Assembly: GCA_039933635.1 (NCBI GenBank)
Contig: JBDTNQ010000001.1
Coordinates: 60,847-124,846 of the forward strand
Reading direction: 5' to 3'
Length of the DNA stretch: 64,000 nucleotides
Source of the DNA: JBDTNQ01 sp039933635
Lineage (GTDB): Bacteria; Acidobacteriota; Vicinamibacteria; Vicinamibacterales; SCN-69-37
Every line of letters begins with the position of its first letter. Within the stretch, counting starts at the first letter, position 1. Under the pieces are notes generated by a model. It was not told the origin of the DNA, ran no database searches, and saw only the letters and a program-made list of their open reading frames with translations. Of the stretch, positions 33,097 to 41,952 are shown piece by piece. Made by a program: the position numbers and the translations under genes.

Positions 33097-34541
33097 CCGC
33101 CGATGCCCAATCCTCTCATCTCCATCGGCTGATACATCACCCAGATGGCGGCCACGAACAGCAACAGCACGAGCGCGGCCCACGGCGCCATCGCGCGGCC
33201 CTCGCGCCCGGGGTAGTCACTCGCCGCCATCACGGCCGTCATCCCGAGAGACCCAATGGTCCCGAGGACCAGCAGCCCCACCTGTACGGGGAACACGGCC
33301 CCCGGGCGGACACCGGCCCAGCGCCAGAGCGGTTCGCCCAAGACCGCCGCGCCGAACACGTCGATGGCCGCGCTCTGCGTGATGGGTACGATCACCAGCG
33401 CGCCCGTGAGCAGATGAAAGCCATAGTGCGCGAGCCACACACCAAACCCAAACGGCACGAGCGCGTACACGTATCGCATCGCGACAGCGAACACCTGGCG
33501 GGCATCGCGCGTCAGCCCGCGCGTGAGCCACGCCGCACCGGCCAGCAGCACCGCGGGCGCGACAAGGATCAACGCCGCGAAGAGACAGGCGAGAATGCCC
33601 GCCTCGGATCGCGTGCCGACGAGATCGGCAATCCAGAACTCGACCTGACGAACCGGCCTGACCATCGCAAACGCGTTCGTGAGCGCGCCGAACACGAACA
33701 GCACGACCAGCGCCGCGAGATCGGGCCTCCGCGTCAGCCGCCCGACAGCCGAGCGCCTCGCGGTGTCGGTGAGTTCCAGACCCGGCACGCGAGCCGTCAG
33801 CGCGATGTTGTCGTGAGGGCAAGCCTGTACGCAGTCCATGCAGAACGTGCAGTCGATGTTGCCCACCTTGGACGGCATGTACAGCCCGAGCTCACATCCC
33901 CGCTGCACGACGGCTCGCGGCGGCTCCGGCGCGTGTCGTCCGACGATGCAGTCTGCCGTGCGACACGACGAACAGGTCGACAGGTCCCGCGCGCGAAGCT
34001 CCAGCGGCGACATCGTCGAGGCAATGAAGTTGAACTGGCCGACGGGGCAAAGATGCTGGCAGAACGTCGCCCCGGTGAACACCAGATCCACGACGAACGC
34101 CGCGGCGAAATATCCAATCACCAGCCACGTCGTCGCCAGCGGGAGCGACCAGAGATCGAAGAGTTCGTACGTGTAGAGGACCGCTGCAAACAGTACGAGC
34201 GCAGCCCACTTCCCGCGGAGCCACGAAGGGCGATGCATCACCGGCGCATGCAGCCGGCGCCCCCAGTCACGAACCTTGACGAACGGACAGCCCGCGCAAA
34301 ACAGATTCCCGGCCGCGAGCAGCGCCAGGACGAGGAAGCCGCGATAGTGCACCCAGACGAGCGTCGTCGACAAGTTGGCGGACGCAATGTCGGGACCGAA
34401 GAATCCGTGAAGAATGACGACGACCGCTGCGAGGAGGAAGACCAGCTGCAGCGACGTGCGCGCGTGGCGCCAGCGTAGGAACGGCCCAACGATCGGCCAG
34501 CGCAGCAGGTCCACGGATCGGAGGTTATCAGAGGAGGACAC
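33093..34541 (-). CDS. NapH/CcoG-like polyferredoxin membrane protein
   Basis: A 482-residue integral membrane electron carrier. N-terminal membrane segments carry the NapH-type CAGCPFVK and CQHLCPVGQFN motifs. A cysteine group CSSCRTADC follows and then a classic 4Fe-4S motif, CTFCMDCVQACP, at about residues 230-241. The C-terminal half adds six or so membrane spans, so the protein is longer than NapH (about 290). Such proteins pass electrons between quinol or a donor and periplasmic acceptors. It sits in a minus-strand run with an NQR2/RnfD-like protein, a YtkA-like lipoprotein and CRTAC1 proteins, suggesting a membrane redox complex. Confidence 0.85.
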   Translation of the reverse strand: MSSSDNLRSVDLLRWPIVGPFLRWRHARTSLQLVFLLAAVVVILHGFFGPDIASANLSTTLVWVHYRGFLVLALLAAGNLFCAGCPFVKVRDWGRRLHAPVMHRPSWLRGKWAALVLFAAVLYTYELFDLWSLPLATTWLVIGYFAAAFVVDLVFTGATFCQHLCPVGQFNFIASTMSPLELRARDLSTCSSCRTADCIVGRHAPEPPRAVVQRGCELGLYMPSKVGNIDCTFCMDCVQACPHDNIALTARVPGLELTDTARRSAVGRLTRRPDLAALVVLFVFGALTNAFAMVRPVRQVEFWIADLVGTRSEAGILACLFAALILVAPAVLLAGAAWLTRGLTRDARQVFAVAMRYVYALVPFGFGVWLAHYGFHLLTGALVIVPITQSAAIDVFGAAVLGEPLWRWAGVRPGAVFPVQVGLLVLGTIGSLGMTAVMAASDYPGREGRAMAPWAALVLLLFVAAIWVMYQPMEMRGLGIGG

Positions 34542-34572
34542 GGGCTTACGGCTTCAAGGTTGGGTCTGGGCT

Positions 34573-34620
34573 CAAGGGCGTCCGCCGAGCCCGAGCCTTC
34601 AGGCTCGCGGGCCGCCCTTG
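34573..34620. repeat. Intergenic hairpin with CCTTCAGG centre
   Basis: Outer arms CAAGGGCG (34573-34580) and CGCCCTTG (34613-34620) enclose a tight hairpin CGAGCCT-TC-AGGCTCG (34592-34607). It lies just downstream of the YtkA-like gene, so it may end or stabilise that transcript. Its CCTTCAGG centre is shared with the three REP-like copies elsewhere, so it may be a diverged member. Confidence 0.65.
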
Positions 34621-34673
34621 GACCTGAGGGGCGACGGCCACAGGGGAATCAACGGTCCACCGAGTGGCGTGTC

Positions 34674-35078
34674 TCAGCGAATCTCGACTTCAACGTGCTG
34701 ATCGACTCGACCGCCATCGGGCAGCGTGGTGGTGACCCGGAGCACCCAGGCGCCGGCCATGTCGAGCACGACCGATCCCCGATGGACACCTGGCTCGGGC
34801 TCCGAGACACTGACCACAACAGGGGCCATACCCGGATGAGACATCTGTCCGATGATCTCCACCTTGGCGCCGGACAATGGTCGTTGGTTTCGGTCGTCGT
34901 GCACGACCACCTGAACGACGAATGGCTCGCCAAGAACCGGACGTTCAGGAATCGTGTCGACGGCCACCGAGCTCTCGCCGGTGAGCGTGCTCTGTCGGCA
35001 CGCGGCTAGTGCGACGAGCGCCGTGACGGCGAGCGCGAGGCGCGCGAGGCGTCTTCGGCGATCAGGCCGTGGTTCCAC
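34674..35078 (-). CDS. YtkA/FixH-like lipoprotein
   Basis: A 134-residue lipoprotein. The signal sequence has a basic n-region, a hydrophobic core and a lipobox LAAC at about residues 24-27. The mature part is a YtkA-type beta domain with VVHDDRNQRPLSGAKVEI and the copper-like stretch MSHPGMAPVVV, close to the His/Met-rich loop of the family. Such domains occur with CcoG/FixG-type ferredoxins in oxidase assembly. The GTG start overlaps the upstream gene by 17 bases. It is followed at a distance by the NapH-like gene, hence probably part of the same membrane redox unit. Confidence 0.75.
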   Translation of the reverse strand: MEPRPDRRRRLARLALAVTALVALAACRQSTLTGESSVAVDTIPERPVLGEPFVVQVVVHDDRNQRPLSGAKVEIIGQMSHPGMAPVVVSVSEPEPGVHRGSVVLDMAGAWVLRVTTTLPDGGRVDQHVEVEIR

Positions 35079-35649
35079 TGTCCCACGCGCACGTGCAGCG
35101 CGGCTTCCCCGCCGACGGGTCCGGAAACATGTGGTAGTACATCGCGATCGCCATCGGGATGAAGACGATGGTGTTGTAGAAGAGGTGCAGTTCGACGCGC
35201 GGCACCCAGTACTGCACGAGGCTCGTCGGCACAGGCCGGCCGAAGAAGTAGTTCCCGCTGGCCGCCTGGTACTGCAGCAGAAAGTGCTCGATGTGATGGA
35301 AGAACTGAATGCCGAGGGCGATGGTCCACCACATCCGTTCCTTCGGCGCTGTAAAGCCGCTTCGAAGGAGAAAGAGGGCGATGAGCATCACCACGGCGTA
35401 GCCGTAGTGCAGCGCCTCGGACTTGATCAACCACGGAAAGAACACGCCTAGCACGCCGCGGGCCTCGGGTACCGGCCAGTTCAGCACGTAAATCTGAAAC
35501 GCCTGCGCCAAGTGCTCGGCCCAGTGGCCAAGCACAATCACCATGAAGGTGCGGAGGGCGATCTCATGCCAGTCGGTGTTCAGGCGCTCGATGAAACGAC
35601 CCGCGCCCTGGGCCGAACCGACTCCCGCTCGCGCGTGTGCGACCTGCAT
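35062..35649 (-). CDS. Multi-pass membrane protein, histidine-rich, unknown function
   Basis: 195 residues with five or so hydrophobic segments. Conserved-looking histidines lie near membrane borders: VLGHWAEHLAQAFQIYVLNWP, IQFFHHIEHFLLQYQ and ELHLFYNTIVFIPMAIAMYYH. Pairs of histidines in helices could bind haem or metal; this is my inference. The end overlaps the lipoprotein gene. No family name recognised with confidence. It sits between an RnfD-like protein and the YtkA-like lipoprotein in the same orientation. Confidence 0.65.
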   Translation of the reverse strand: MQVAHARAGVGSAQGAGRFIERLNTDWHEIALRTFMVIVLGHWAEHLAQAFQIYVLNWPVPEARGVLGVFFPWLIKSEALHYGYAVVMLIALFLLRSGFTAPKERMWWTIALGIQFFHHIEHFLLQYQAASGNYFFGRPVPTSLVQYWVPRVELHLFYNTIVFIPMAIAMYYHMFPDPSAGKPRCTCAWDSGTTA

Positions 35650-35700
35650 GGAGGTGAATTATCCGCGATGTAGGGAAATGGGGACAATGACGTGAAGACA

Positions 35701-36549
35701 CTAGGGCGACTTCGAGGTTTGAACCCCAAGCTTCGACGTTCGAACGGGCCTGAGCCAGTCCTCTACCAGGAGGGCCACCGGGCCTACCAGGAACAAGGCG
35801 TAAAACGGGGCATAAATGACCTCCTGGAGGCGCAGGAGCATCTCCACGAAGGCGACCACGACAACGACCAGGACCTGGGCCCACCGGGGCCGGACGGAGA
35901 CCTTGGGGTCCGTCACCATGAAGAAGATGAACAGCTGATACATAGGGCCGGTAATGGGCGCCAGCGTCGCCTGCCATGGCACGCCGGTGATGCCAGCACG
36001 GACGAGGCCGAAGACCAGGAACGACGCGACATAGGCAGCGCTCACGTGGAGGCGGCCCACACGCCAGACGATGACCGAGCCAAGCAGCCAGATGACCAGC
36101 ATCGGCCAGATGTTGTTGCCCCACTGGATGCTCAGCAGCGTCACCGTGTGCGGTGCGAGGAACAGCACCGCGCTCACACCGAGGTTCGAGGGATTCCAGA
36201 GGTGACGGCCGTTCAGCCGCAGCACGTACTTCGACGCTATGGAGATCAGGCTCGCCAGGATGTACGGCCAGAGGAAGGGCGACCGGACCAGAATGCCGAC
36301 GCTGATGCCGGAGATGTAGGCGCTCGCCGGATGCGGCCACTTGCCGAGCATGAGCCGGCCGAACAACAACTCCGCAGCAATGGCTGTGAGAATCGCCACG
36401 CCCGTCCGCTGATAGGCCTCGAGAATGCCGAACGTGAAGTGCGCCGAGATCAGGATGCCGGTGATCAGGATCGGTGGCAGGAACCGGTTGTCGAGTGAGA
36501 ACACGACGCGCCGCCGGGGCGCGGACGTTGCCACGGTGGTGTCGGTCAC
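35701..36549 (-). CDS. NQR2/RnfD-type membrane subunit
   Basis: A 282-residue membrane protein of the NQR2/RnfD/RnfE family, whose members carry covalently bound flavin and couple electron flow to sodium or proton transfer. About eight hydrophobic segments. The family pattern is LISIASKYVLRLNGRHLWNPSNLGV near residue 115 and FIFFMVTDPKVSVRPRW at about 215. In this segment, Thr or Ser next to DPK would carry FMN; TDP is visible. No other Rnf subunit is nearby, so it acts alone or with the NapH-like protein. The GTG start overlaps the CRTAC1 stop (GTGA). Confidence 0.83.
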   Translation of the reverse strand: MTDTTVATSAPRRRVVFSLDNRFLPPILITGILISAHFTFGILEAYQRTGVAILTAIAAELLFGRLMLGKWPHPASAYISGISVGILVRSPFLWPYILASLISIASKYVLRLNGRHLWNPSNLGVSAVLFLAPHTVTLLSIQWGNNIWPMLVIWLLGSVIVWRVGRLHVSAAYVASFLVFGLVRAGITGVPWQATLAPITGPMYQLFIFFMVTDPKVSVRPRWAQVLVVVVVAFVEMLLRLQEVIYAPFYALFLVGPVALLVEDWLRPVRTSKLGVQTSKSP

Positions 36550-38333
36550 GATCGGGGCTCCGTCACGCGCTGCACGCCGTCAATCGGCGGGTGCTCGATC
36601 GTCTGCACACGGCCCGATGGCCACCGGATCACCACGGCGTCCACATCGCTTGCCGCACCCAGGCCAAAGTGCAGGCGCCGCTGGTTCTGTGCGCTGAACC
36701 CGCTGCCGCCGCTCACCTCCTGCACCTGACGCTGCCCCTTCCAGCGCAGCTCCACGCGCGCGCCAATGCCGCTTCGGTTGCTCGCCGTGCCCTCGAGATC
36801 GAAGGCGATCCAGTGTCGGCCTGGCGCCACGGTGTTCCGATACACGAGCAGGGGGCCACCCTGATTGGCCACCAGGACGTCGAGCACACCCTGATTCGTG
36901 AGATCCGCCAACGCCACGGCACGTCCATCATACGTATCGGTCACGCCAACGGATTGGGCCACGTCGTTGAAGTGCCCCGCGCCGTCGTTGATCCACAGGT
37001 GCTTGCGCTGATACCCCGACAAGCTGCGTCCGCGCATGGCCGGCCAGTTCTTCGCGTCCGAGATGATGCGGCTGTGGCCGACGGCAATCTGCGCGAAGTC
37101 GTACCAATAGCTCGTGCGGTCGCCGGCTGAAATGTAGCCATTCGTGAGGTAGAGATCGAGGCGCCCATCGTTGTTCAGGTCGCCGAACTGTGCGCCCCAG
37201 CTCCACCCGCCGAGATCGACGCCGAGCGAGGCCGCGAGATTCTCGAATCCCGCCGCACCGGTCTTCGGCACCCACAGGTCATTCGCCTGGACGAGCACGC
37301 CGGGTTCGGAGATGTTCGTCTTGTAGATGGAGAGTCGACCGTCGTTGAACACGTCCCCAAACGACGCGTTCATCCCGCTCTTCGGCGTCAGCGCGATCCC
37401 GCTCTCGCGCCCGACCTCCACGAATTTCCTGCCGCCGTCGTTGCGGTAGAGCTGAGGGATGCCGTAGTCATTCGCGAAGAACAGATCCGGATACCCCGAA
37501 CCGAACAGGTCGCCAGCAGCCACGGCCAGCGTCCATCGCCGCGACTCGATGCCGAGCGCCGCCGTCGTATCCGCGAACGTGCCATCGCCCTGGTTGTGCA
37601 GCACGTACTTCCGGCCGCCATTCTCCGCGTACTCGAAACTCTCCGGCATGATCTTCGTCGTCTTCAAGTGCCAGAGATCAACGTCCTCAGACCAGTAGCC
37701 AGCCAGCAGCAGGTCGAGGCGGCCGTCGCGATCGTAGTCCCACCAGATGGCGCTGTTCGCGTTGACCCACGGTGGCAATCCCGCCCGGTCGGTCACCGCC
37801 GTGAAGCGCTGTCCTCCATCGTTGTGAAACAGCTCCGGTCGTCCGTATTTGTAGAGAAAGAGATCCTCGAAGCCGTCGTTGTCGTAGTCTCCCCACACCG
37901 CGCCCGTCGACGTCCCCGTGCCGTCACGGTTGACATCAGCCACTCCCAGGGTCGCCGCGACATCGCTGAACGTGCCGTTGCCGTTATTGCGATACAGATG
38001 ATTCGGACTGCCCACCGCGCTGTTCGTGACGTAGACGTCCTGCCAGCCGTCGCGGTTGAAGTCGACGATCGAAACCGCCGCGCCGGTGGAGGCAATCTGC
38101 GGCATGATGGGCGCCAGTTGCGCATCGAACTCCGCCGGCTGATGCGTGAAGGTCATCCCCAGCGCGGCGGCTGACTCGGTCAGGCGGAACCCATGCACGA
38201 GCGCCGTGGACTCGCCTGCCGCGCCGACGCCGGACGCGGCCTTGTCGAGTTTCGACACCGCGACGAGTGACCACACCATCGTCACCGTCGCCACCACCCA
38301 CGTCATCCGCTGGCGCACCGGGCTCGTGATCAT
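36546..38333 (-). CDS. CRTAC1-family protein (FG-GAP/VCBS propeller, ASPIC/UnbV tail)
   Basis: A 595-residue exported protein. An N-terminal hydrophobic segment is followed by seven or so FG-GAP repeats with calcium-type loops (DFNRDGWQDVY, DYDNDGFEDLF, DYDRDGRLDLL, DLNNDGRLDLY). The C-terminal ASPIC/UnbV domain follows, in which GIGARVELRWKGQRQVQEV and LHFGLGAASDVDAVVIRWPSG are diagnostic. The family is believed to mediate adhesion or extracellular binding; catalytic roles are not established. It overlaps by four bases both the large TPR-CRTAC1 gene upstream and the RnfD-like gene downstream, which ties an extracytoplasmic propeller to the redox operon. Confidence 0.88.
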   Translation of the reverse strand: MITSPVRQRMTWVVATVTMVWSLVAVSKLDKAASGVGAAGESTALVHGFRLTESAAALGMTFTHQPAEFDAQLAPIMPQIASTGAAVSIVDFNRDGWQDVYVTNSAVGSPNHLYRNNGNGTFSDVAATLGVADVNRDGTGTSTGAVWGDYDNDGFEDLFLYKYGRPELFHNDGGQRFTAVTDRAGLPPWVNANSAIWWDYDRDGRLDLLLAGYWSEDVDLWHLKTTKIMPESFEYAENGGRKYVLHNQGDGTFADTTAALGIESRRWTLAVAAGDLFGSGYPDLFFANDYGIPQLYRNDGGRKFVEVGRESGIALTPKSGMNASFGDVFNDGRLSIYKTNISEPGVLVQANDLWVPKTGAAGFENLAASLGVDLGGWSWGAQFGDLNNDGRLDLYLTNGYISAGDRTSYWYDFAQIAVGHSRIISDAKNWPAMRGRSLSGYQRKHLWINDGAGHFNDVAQSVGVTDTYDGRAVALADLTNQGVLDVLVANQGGPLLVYRNTVAPGRHWIAFDLEGTASNRSGIGARVELRWKGQRQVQEVSGGSGFSAQNQRRLHFGLGAASDVDAVVIRWPSGRVQTIEHPPIDGVQRVTEPRS

Positions 38334-41300
38334 CGCAGACCGTCCAGATAGGTGTCGGGCGAGACGAAGCGCGTGTGGAACGTCTGCCAGTCGTCGGCGT
38401 GCTGCCGATACACGGGATCGTCAGTCAGTTTCGCCGCCCGCCCGCCGGCCTGGTAGTCGGCCTGTCCATGCGCCGGCAGCGGCCCGACCGTCTTCGACCA
38501 GGTCGTGTTGTAGTCCCCGTCCTTCACCCAGCCATCTCCGATCAGCACAAAGTCCCGAATCCAGTCCGCGTGCGGCGGTGGCGCTCCGAACGACAGGCGC
38601 AACTCGTCACCGGCATTCATGATGACGTACCGGTCGTCCACGCCGTCCAGCAGCGCGCGCACGTCACCGAAACGGGTGTAGAAACCAACGAGGTCGCGCC
38701 ACCGCGGCACCGTGTTGGCGATGCGATCGTAGTCGGGAAGTTCGGGGCTCGTGCGGCCGGCGGCGTGCGTGACGGAGTACCCGCGATAGCCCAGCGTCGC
38801 CGCTGCCGGCGCGAGTCGCGTGGTGCGGAGATCCGCGGCTGGTGCGTCCTCGGCTGTCGCCAGGCTGTCCCAGTACACTTCGAGGTTCGTCCGCAGGCGC
38901 AGGCGTCTGGCGTCGGGAACGCCGGCGCGTTCGACGCGCGACAGATCAATCAGGATCGTCTTGTTCTTGCCGGCCGGAAACCCCAGGTCCGGCGCCACCA
39001 TGACCCAGCGCCCTCTCGCGTCCTGGGCCTCGAGCGACAGACCTCTCGGCACGACCGCATGGCCCTGGCCAATCGCCACGTTGATGCTGCTATCCGTCGG
39101 ATAGATCCAACCCTGAGCGACGAGCCACGTGCGCCGGCCGCGTGGGATGGGCGCGCTGAGATCGAGATCGACGAAGTGATCCGCGGCCACACCCTGATAA
39201 CGGCCGCGATCGAACGTGTCGATGTAGCGTCCATCCGGCGCGCGGACGAGATCGGTGACCTCGCGCCCGGTCTGGTCCCAGGCATGCGCGATCGGCTGTT
39301 GCGGTCTCCGTACGGCGTGCACGTCGAGATTCGGCGACTCGCGCGAGAAGCGCTCGTCCACGAACACATCCACATCGGCCGGGTGATCGACGGCCATCAG
39401 GGACACGTGGTCGACGAAGTGCGTTTCCCAGAGCTCCGCCGTAATACGGATGTCGTAGCGGCCCTCGCGCGCCACCAGTTGATCTCCTCGAATCTTCACG
39501 CGGTCCTCGGTCTGCGTGATGCCGGCCGTATCCTGGGCGTTGATGCGCAGCCCCAGCGGAGAGCGCCACAGGAAGTCCGTTACGAAGGCCAGCGCCTGGC
39601 CATTGTCGGCAAAGATCCACGGGCAGGATCCCTTCAGTCGCTGCTGGGCGACGACCGCCCGATCGGCGGCCAGATCGAAGTCTGCCTGCATCACCCCGTT
39701 CGGCCAGACGATGCGCGTGACGTCGACGATGGTCCGAGCCCCCAGACCGACGTGCACGAGCGGCGATGCGATGATCTGCTTCTGAACCAGCAGGCCAGAG
39801 CGCGCCTCAATCGTGCCACCAAGCCCGAAGCTGTTGATGCGCTGGTCGCCCGCCACGGCCTGAGCGCGCGGTCGAATCACTTGATAGTGATACCCACGTG
39901 TGCCGTGCCCAGTCAGGCGAACCGCACGCCCGCCATCGACACCGATGAGATCCAGCACACCGTCGCCGTTGAGATCGGCGACATCTTCAATCGCGGCCGG
40001 CACATGCTGCGGCAAGGGCGTCCACGCGTGGTCCTCGCCGGCCAGAAACACGGTGGCGCCCGGACCCTCCGTGGAGCCCTGGACCTTCAGGTCCAGGGCA
40101 GACTCGCCGCCGGACGATGCAATCAAATCCATCGCACCGTTGTTGTCGAGATCGGCTAGGAACAGCCGCGCGCCGTCGTCCGAGTCCGCCCACGTGCCGT
40201 TCGCGGTCTCAGTCCACACGCTCGAGCGCACACTGGCGCTGCGAAGCGCGCCGCCCCGATCGAGCGTCACGACGTCGACGACGCCGTCGGCGTTGACGTC
40301 CCCGACCGCAAACGCTCGAATCATGGCGTGGTGCGGCGGGCCATCCACCTCTTGAAACCGCCCCGCCTGCAGGTTCGCCAACACATGGAGATCGCCACGA
40401 CGGTCGAGGAAGACAGCGTCCGGGTCACCGTCGCCATCGACGTCGCTCCAGGCGAACGACGTCACGTCAGTGACACCGGGGAACGGCTCCACGCGGAGCC
40501 AGGTCCCATCGCCGTTGTTGCGGAGGACGAACGGCGCCGCACCACGCACGGCCACGATGGCGTCGAGGTCGCCGTCCATCTCGATGTCGGCCGGCCAGAT
40601 GCCGGTGACATCGCCGGCAACGGGCGCGTTGGCTCCCTGTGCGCGCAGCGTCTCATCCGCGAAGGTTCCGTCCTCGCGTTGCAGGAGCAGCCGCGGTCCC
40701 CTTTTGGTGCCGATGAGCACGTCGGTGCGGAAGTCGTTGTTCCAGTCGAACGCGGACATGGGGCCAGTCGATGGCTGCCCGACGAGCGCCGGAACGGCTG
40801 TCGAAAATCCCGCCGCATCGATCCGCGCGACACGGCCGTCCGTGCGGCCGATCACGATGGGCGCAGTATCGCCATCCAACGGCGTCGCCACCAACCTGCT
40901 GGCGCCAGGTGTCCCCGCGCCCAGATCATCTGTCGAGAACGTGAGGGCTGTGTCGGCTGGTGCGGGAGCAGAGGATGAGTTCGCGAGGCGTAGGAACGTG
41001 TGGAACGGCTCCGCGATCAGTTCGGCTGAGGCTGTGACGCGGGCGCGCGCCTCTCGGAACGCCGGAACCGCCGCCAGGGTGTTACGCAGAAACGCGATTT
41101 CACGAGACGCGGCGGCCATGTCGCTGCCCTGGCTCGCCTGTTGCGCTGCCTGAAACTGATCGAGTGCTTCCGCCGGCCACGCCGTCGAAAGCGTCGCGAG
41201 CCGCTGCATCGAATCACGCAGCACGCTCACGTCAGCTCGCTTGGCGGCGATCCGCGCGCGTTCGATGAGCACAGCAGGGTTGCTTCCCTGCGTCGCGACG

Positions 41301-41836
41301 AGTTCCTCGAGCAGTCGCTGCGCCGCATTGTCCGCCTCGGCACCGCCAGCAGCCTCGATCTCCTCGACAAGCGCTGTCCGCGCGAACAGGTTGCCCGAGT
41401 CCAACTCGATCGCCCGCCGCAACTGCGTCACGGCGACCTCGCGCTGCCCACGCGTTGCCTCGAGGCGTGCCCGCAGGAACGCCACTGCACTGTTGCGTGG
41501 CGCCAGGGTCGAGGCGCGCTCGAGCGCGGGCGCAGCGGCGTCGAACTCGCCGAGCCGTAGCTCGGTCAGGCCAAGATTCGCCCAGCCAGCGGGTTCACCG
41601 GGCGCCAGGGTCGTCGCTTGCGTAAACGACTGAGCGGCCACGTCGAGCAGCCCCACCTGCATCTCGGCCAGGCCGCGATAGAACTGCCGCGTCGTCTGCT
41701 CGTACGCCTCGGTGCCCGGTTCAGGCAGGCCTGCGCGCTGACGCGCACGGTAGTACATGACCGCGACTGCGCCAACCAGCGCAATCACTACGGCAATGCC
41801 GACAATGCGGCCCAGTGACAGTCGTGACGATGACAT
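38330..41836 (-). CDS. Large TPR-FG-GAP-ASPIC protein with novel C-terminal domain
   Basis: 1168 residues. An N-terminal transmembrane anchor (residues about 9-28) is followed by TPR-type repeats at about 45-290 (AGWANLGLTELRLGEFDAAA). FG-GAP loops run at about 340-660 (DWNNDFRTDVL, DVDGDGDPDAV, DLDNNGAMDLI), and an ASPIC/UnbV-like region at about 680-760 has VHVGLGARTIVDVTRIVWPNG. The last 400 residues form a domain I do not recognise, with several Trp/Asp-rich strands. Residues of about 580-595 are encoded by a REP-like palindrome. It overlaps the next CRTAC1 gene by four bases. It is anchored to the membrane and probably organises the extracytoplasmic partner. Confidence 0.82.
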   Translation of the reverse strand: MSSSRLSLGRIVGIAVVIALVGAVAVMYYRARQRAGLPEPGTEAYEQTTRQFYRGLAEMQVGLLDVAAQSFTQATTLAPGEPAGWANLGLTELRLGEFDAAAPALERASTLAPRNSAVAFLRARLEATRGQREVAVTQLRRAIELDSGNLFARTALVEEIEAAGGAEADNAAQRLLEELVATQGSNPAVLIERARIAAKRADVSVLRDSMQRLATLSTAWPAEALDQFQAAQQASQGSDMAAASREIAFLRNTLAAVPAFREARARVTASAELIAEPFHTFLRLANSSSAPAPADTALTFSTDDLGAGTPGASRLVATPLDGDTAPIVIGRTDGRVARIDAAGFSTAVPALVGQPSTGPMSAFDWNNDFRTDVLIGTKRGPRLLLQREDGTFADETLRAQGANAPVAGDVTGIWPADIEMDGDLDAIVAVRGAAPFVLRNNGDGTWLRVEPFPGVTDVTSFAWSDVDGDGDPDAVFLDRRGDLHVLANLQAGRFQEVDGPPHHAMIRAFAVGDVNADGVVDVVTLDRGGALRSASVRSSVWTETANGTWADSDDGARLFLADLDNNGAMDLIASSGGESALDLKVQGSTEGPGATVFLAGEDHAWTPLPQHVPAAIEDVADLNGDGVLDLIGVDGGRAVRLTGHGTRGYHYQVIRPRAQAVAGDQRINSFGLGGTIEARSGLLVQKQIIASPLVHVGLGARTIVDVTRIVWPNGVMQADFDLAADRAVVAQQRLKGSCPWIFADNGQALAFVTDFLWRSPLGLRINAQDTAGITQTEDRVKIRGDQLVAREGRYDIRITAELWETHFVDHVSLMAVDHPADVDVFVDERFSRESPNLDVHAVRRPQQPIAHAWDQTGREVTDLVRAPDGRYIDTFDRGRYQGVAADHFVDLDLSAPIPRGRRTWLVAQGWIYPTDSSINVAIGQGHAVVPRGLSLEAQDARGRWVMVAPDLGFPAGKNKTILIDLSRVERAGVPDARRLRLRTNLEVYWDSLATAEDAPAADLRTTRLAPAAATLGYRGYSVTHAAGRTSPELPDYDRIANTVPRWRDLVGFYTRFGDVRALLDGVDDRYVIMNAGDELRLSFGAPPPHADWIRDFVLIGDGWVKDGDYNTTWSKTVGPLPAHGQADYQAGGRAAKLTDDPVYRQHADDWQTFHTRFVSPDTYLDGLR
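40053..40098. repeat. REP-like palindrome, copy A, inside a coding region
   Basis: The core arms CCCTGGACCT and AGGTCCAGGG flank TC (40077-40098). A partial upstream unit, GTGGCGCCCGGACCCTCC, precedes it. It encodes ALDLKVQGS and following residues of the TPR-CRTAC1 protein on the other strand without breaking the frame. Copies B and C share the same head and core. Confidence 0.75.
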
Positions 41837-41870
41837 GCGCCAACTACATTACCGTCAACGGAGGATGGGG

Positions 41871-41936
41871 GCCCTGGACGTTTCATGGAGCCCCGGACCT
41901 TCCATGGAGCCCTGGACCTTCAGGTCCAGGGCTCCA
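41871..41936. repeat. REP-like palindrome, copy B, intergenic
   Basis: A perfect 32-base palindrome at 41905-41936 with 15-base arms (TGGAGCCCTGGACCT and its complement) and loop TC. Just before it lie two partial head units, one ending at CCTGGACG and another ATGGAGCCCCGGACCTTCC. It lies between the two CRTAC1 genes on the minus strand and could attenuate or stabilise the transcript. Confidence 0.85.
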
Positions 41937-41952
41937 AGGTGCCCCACTCCAC

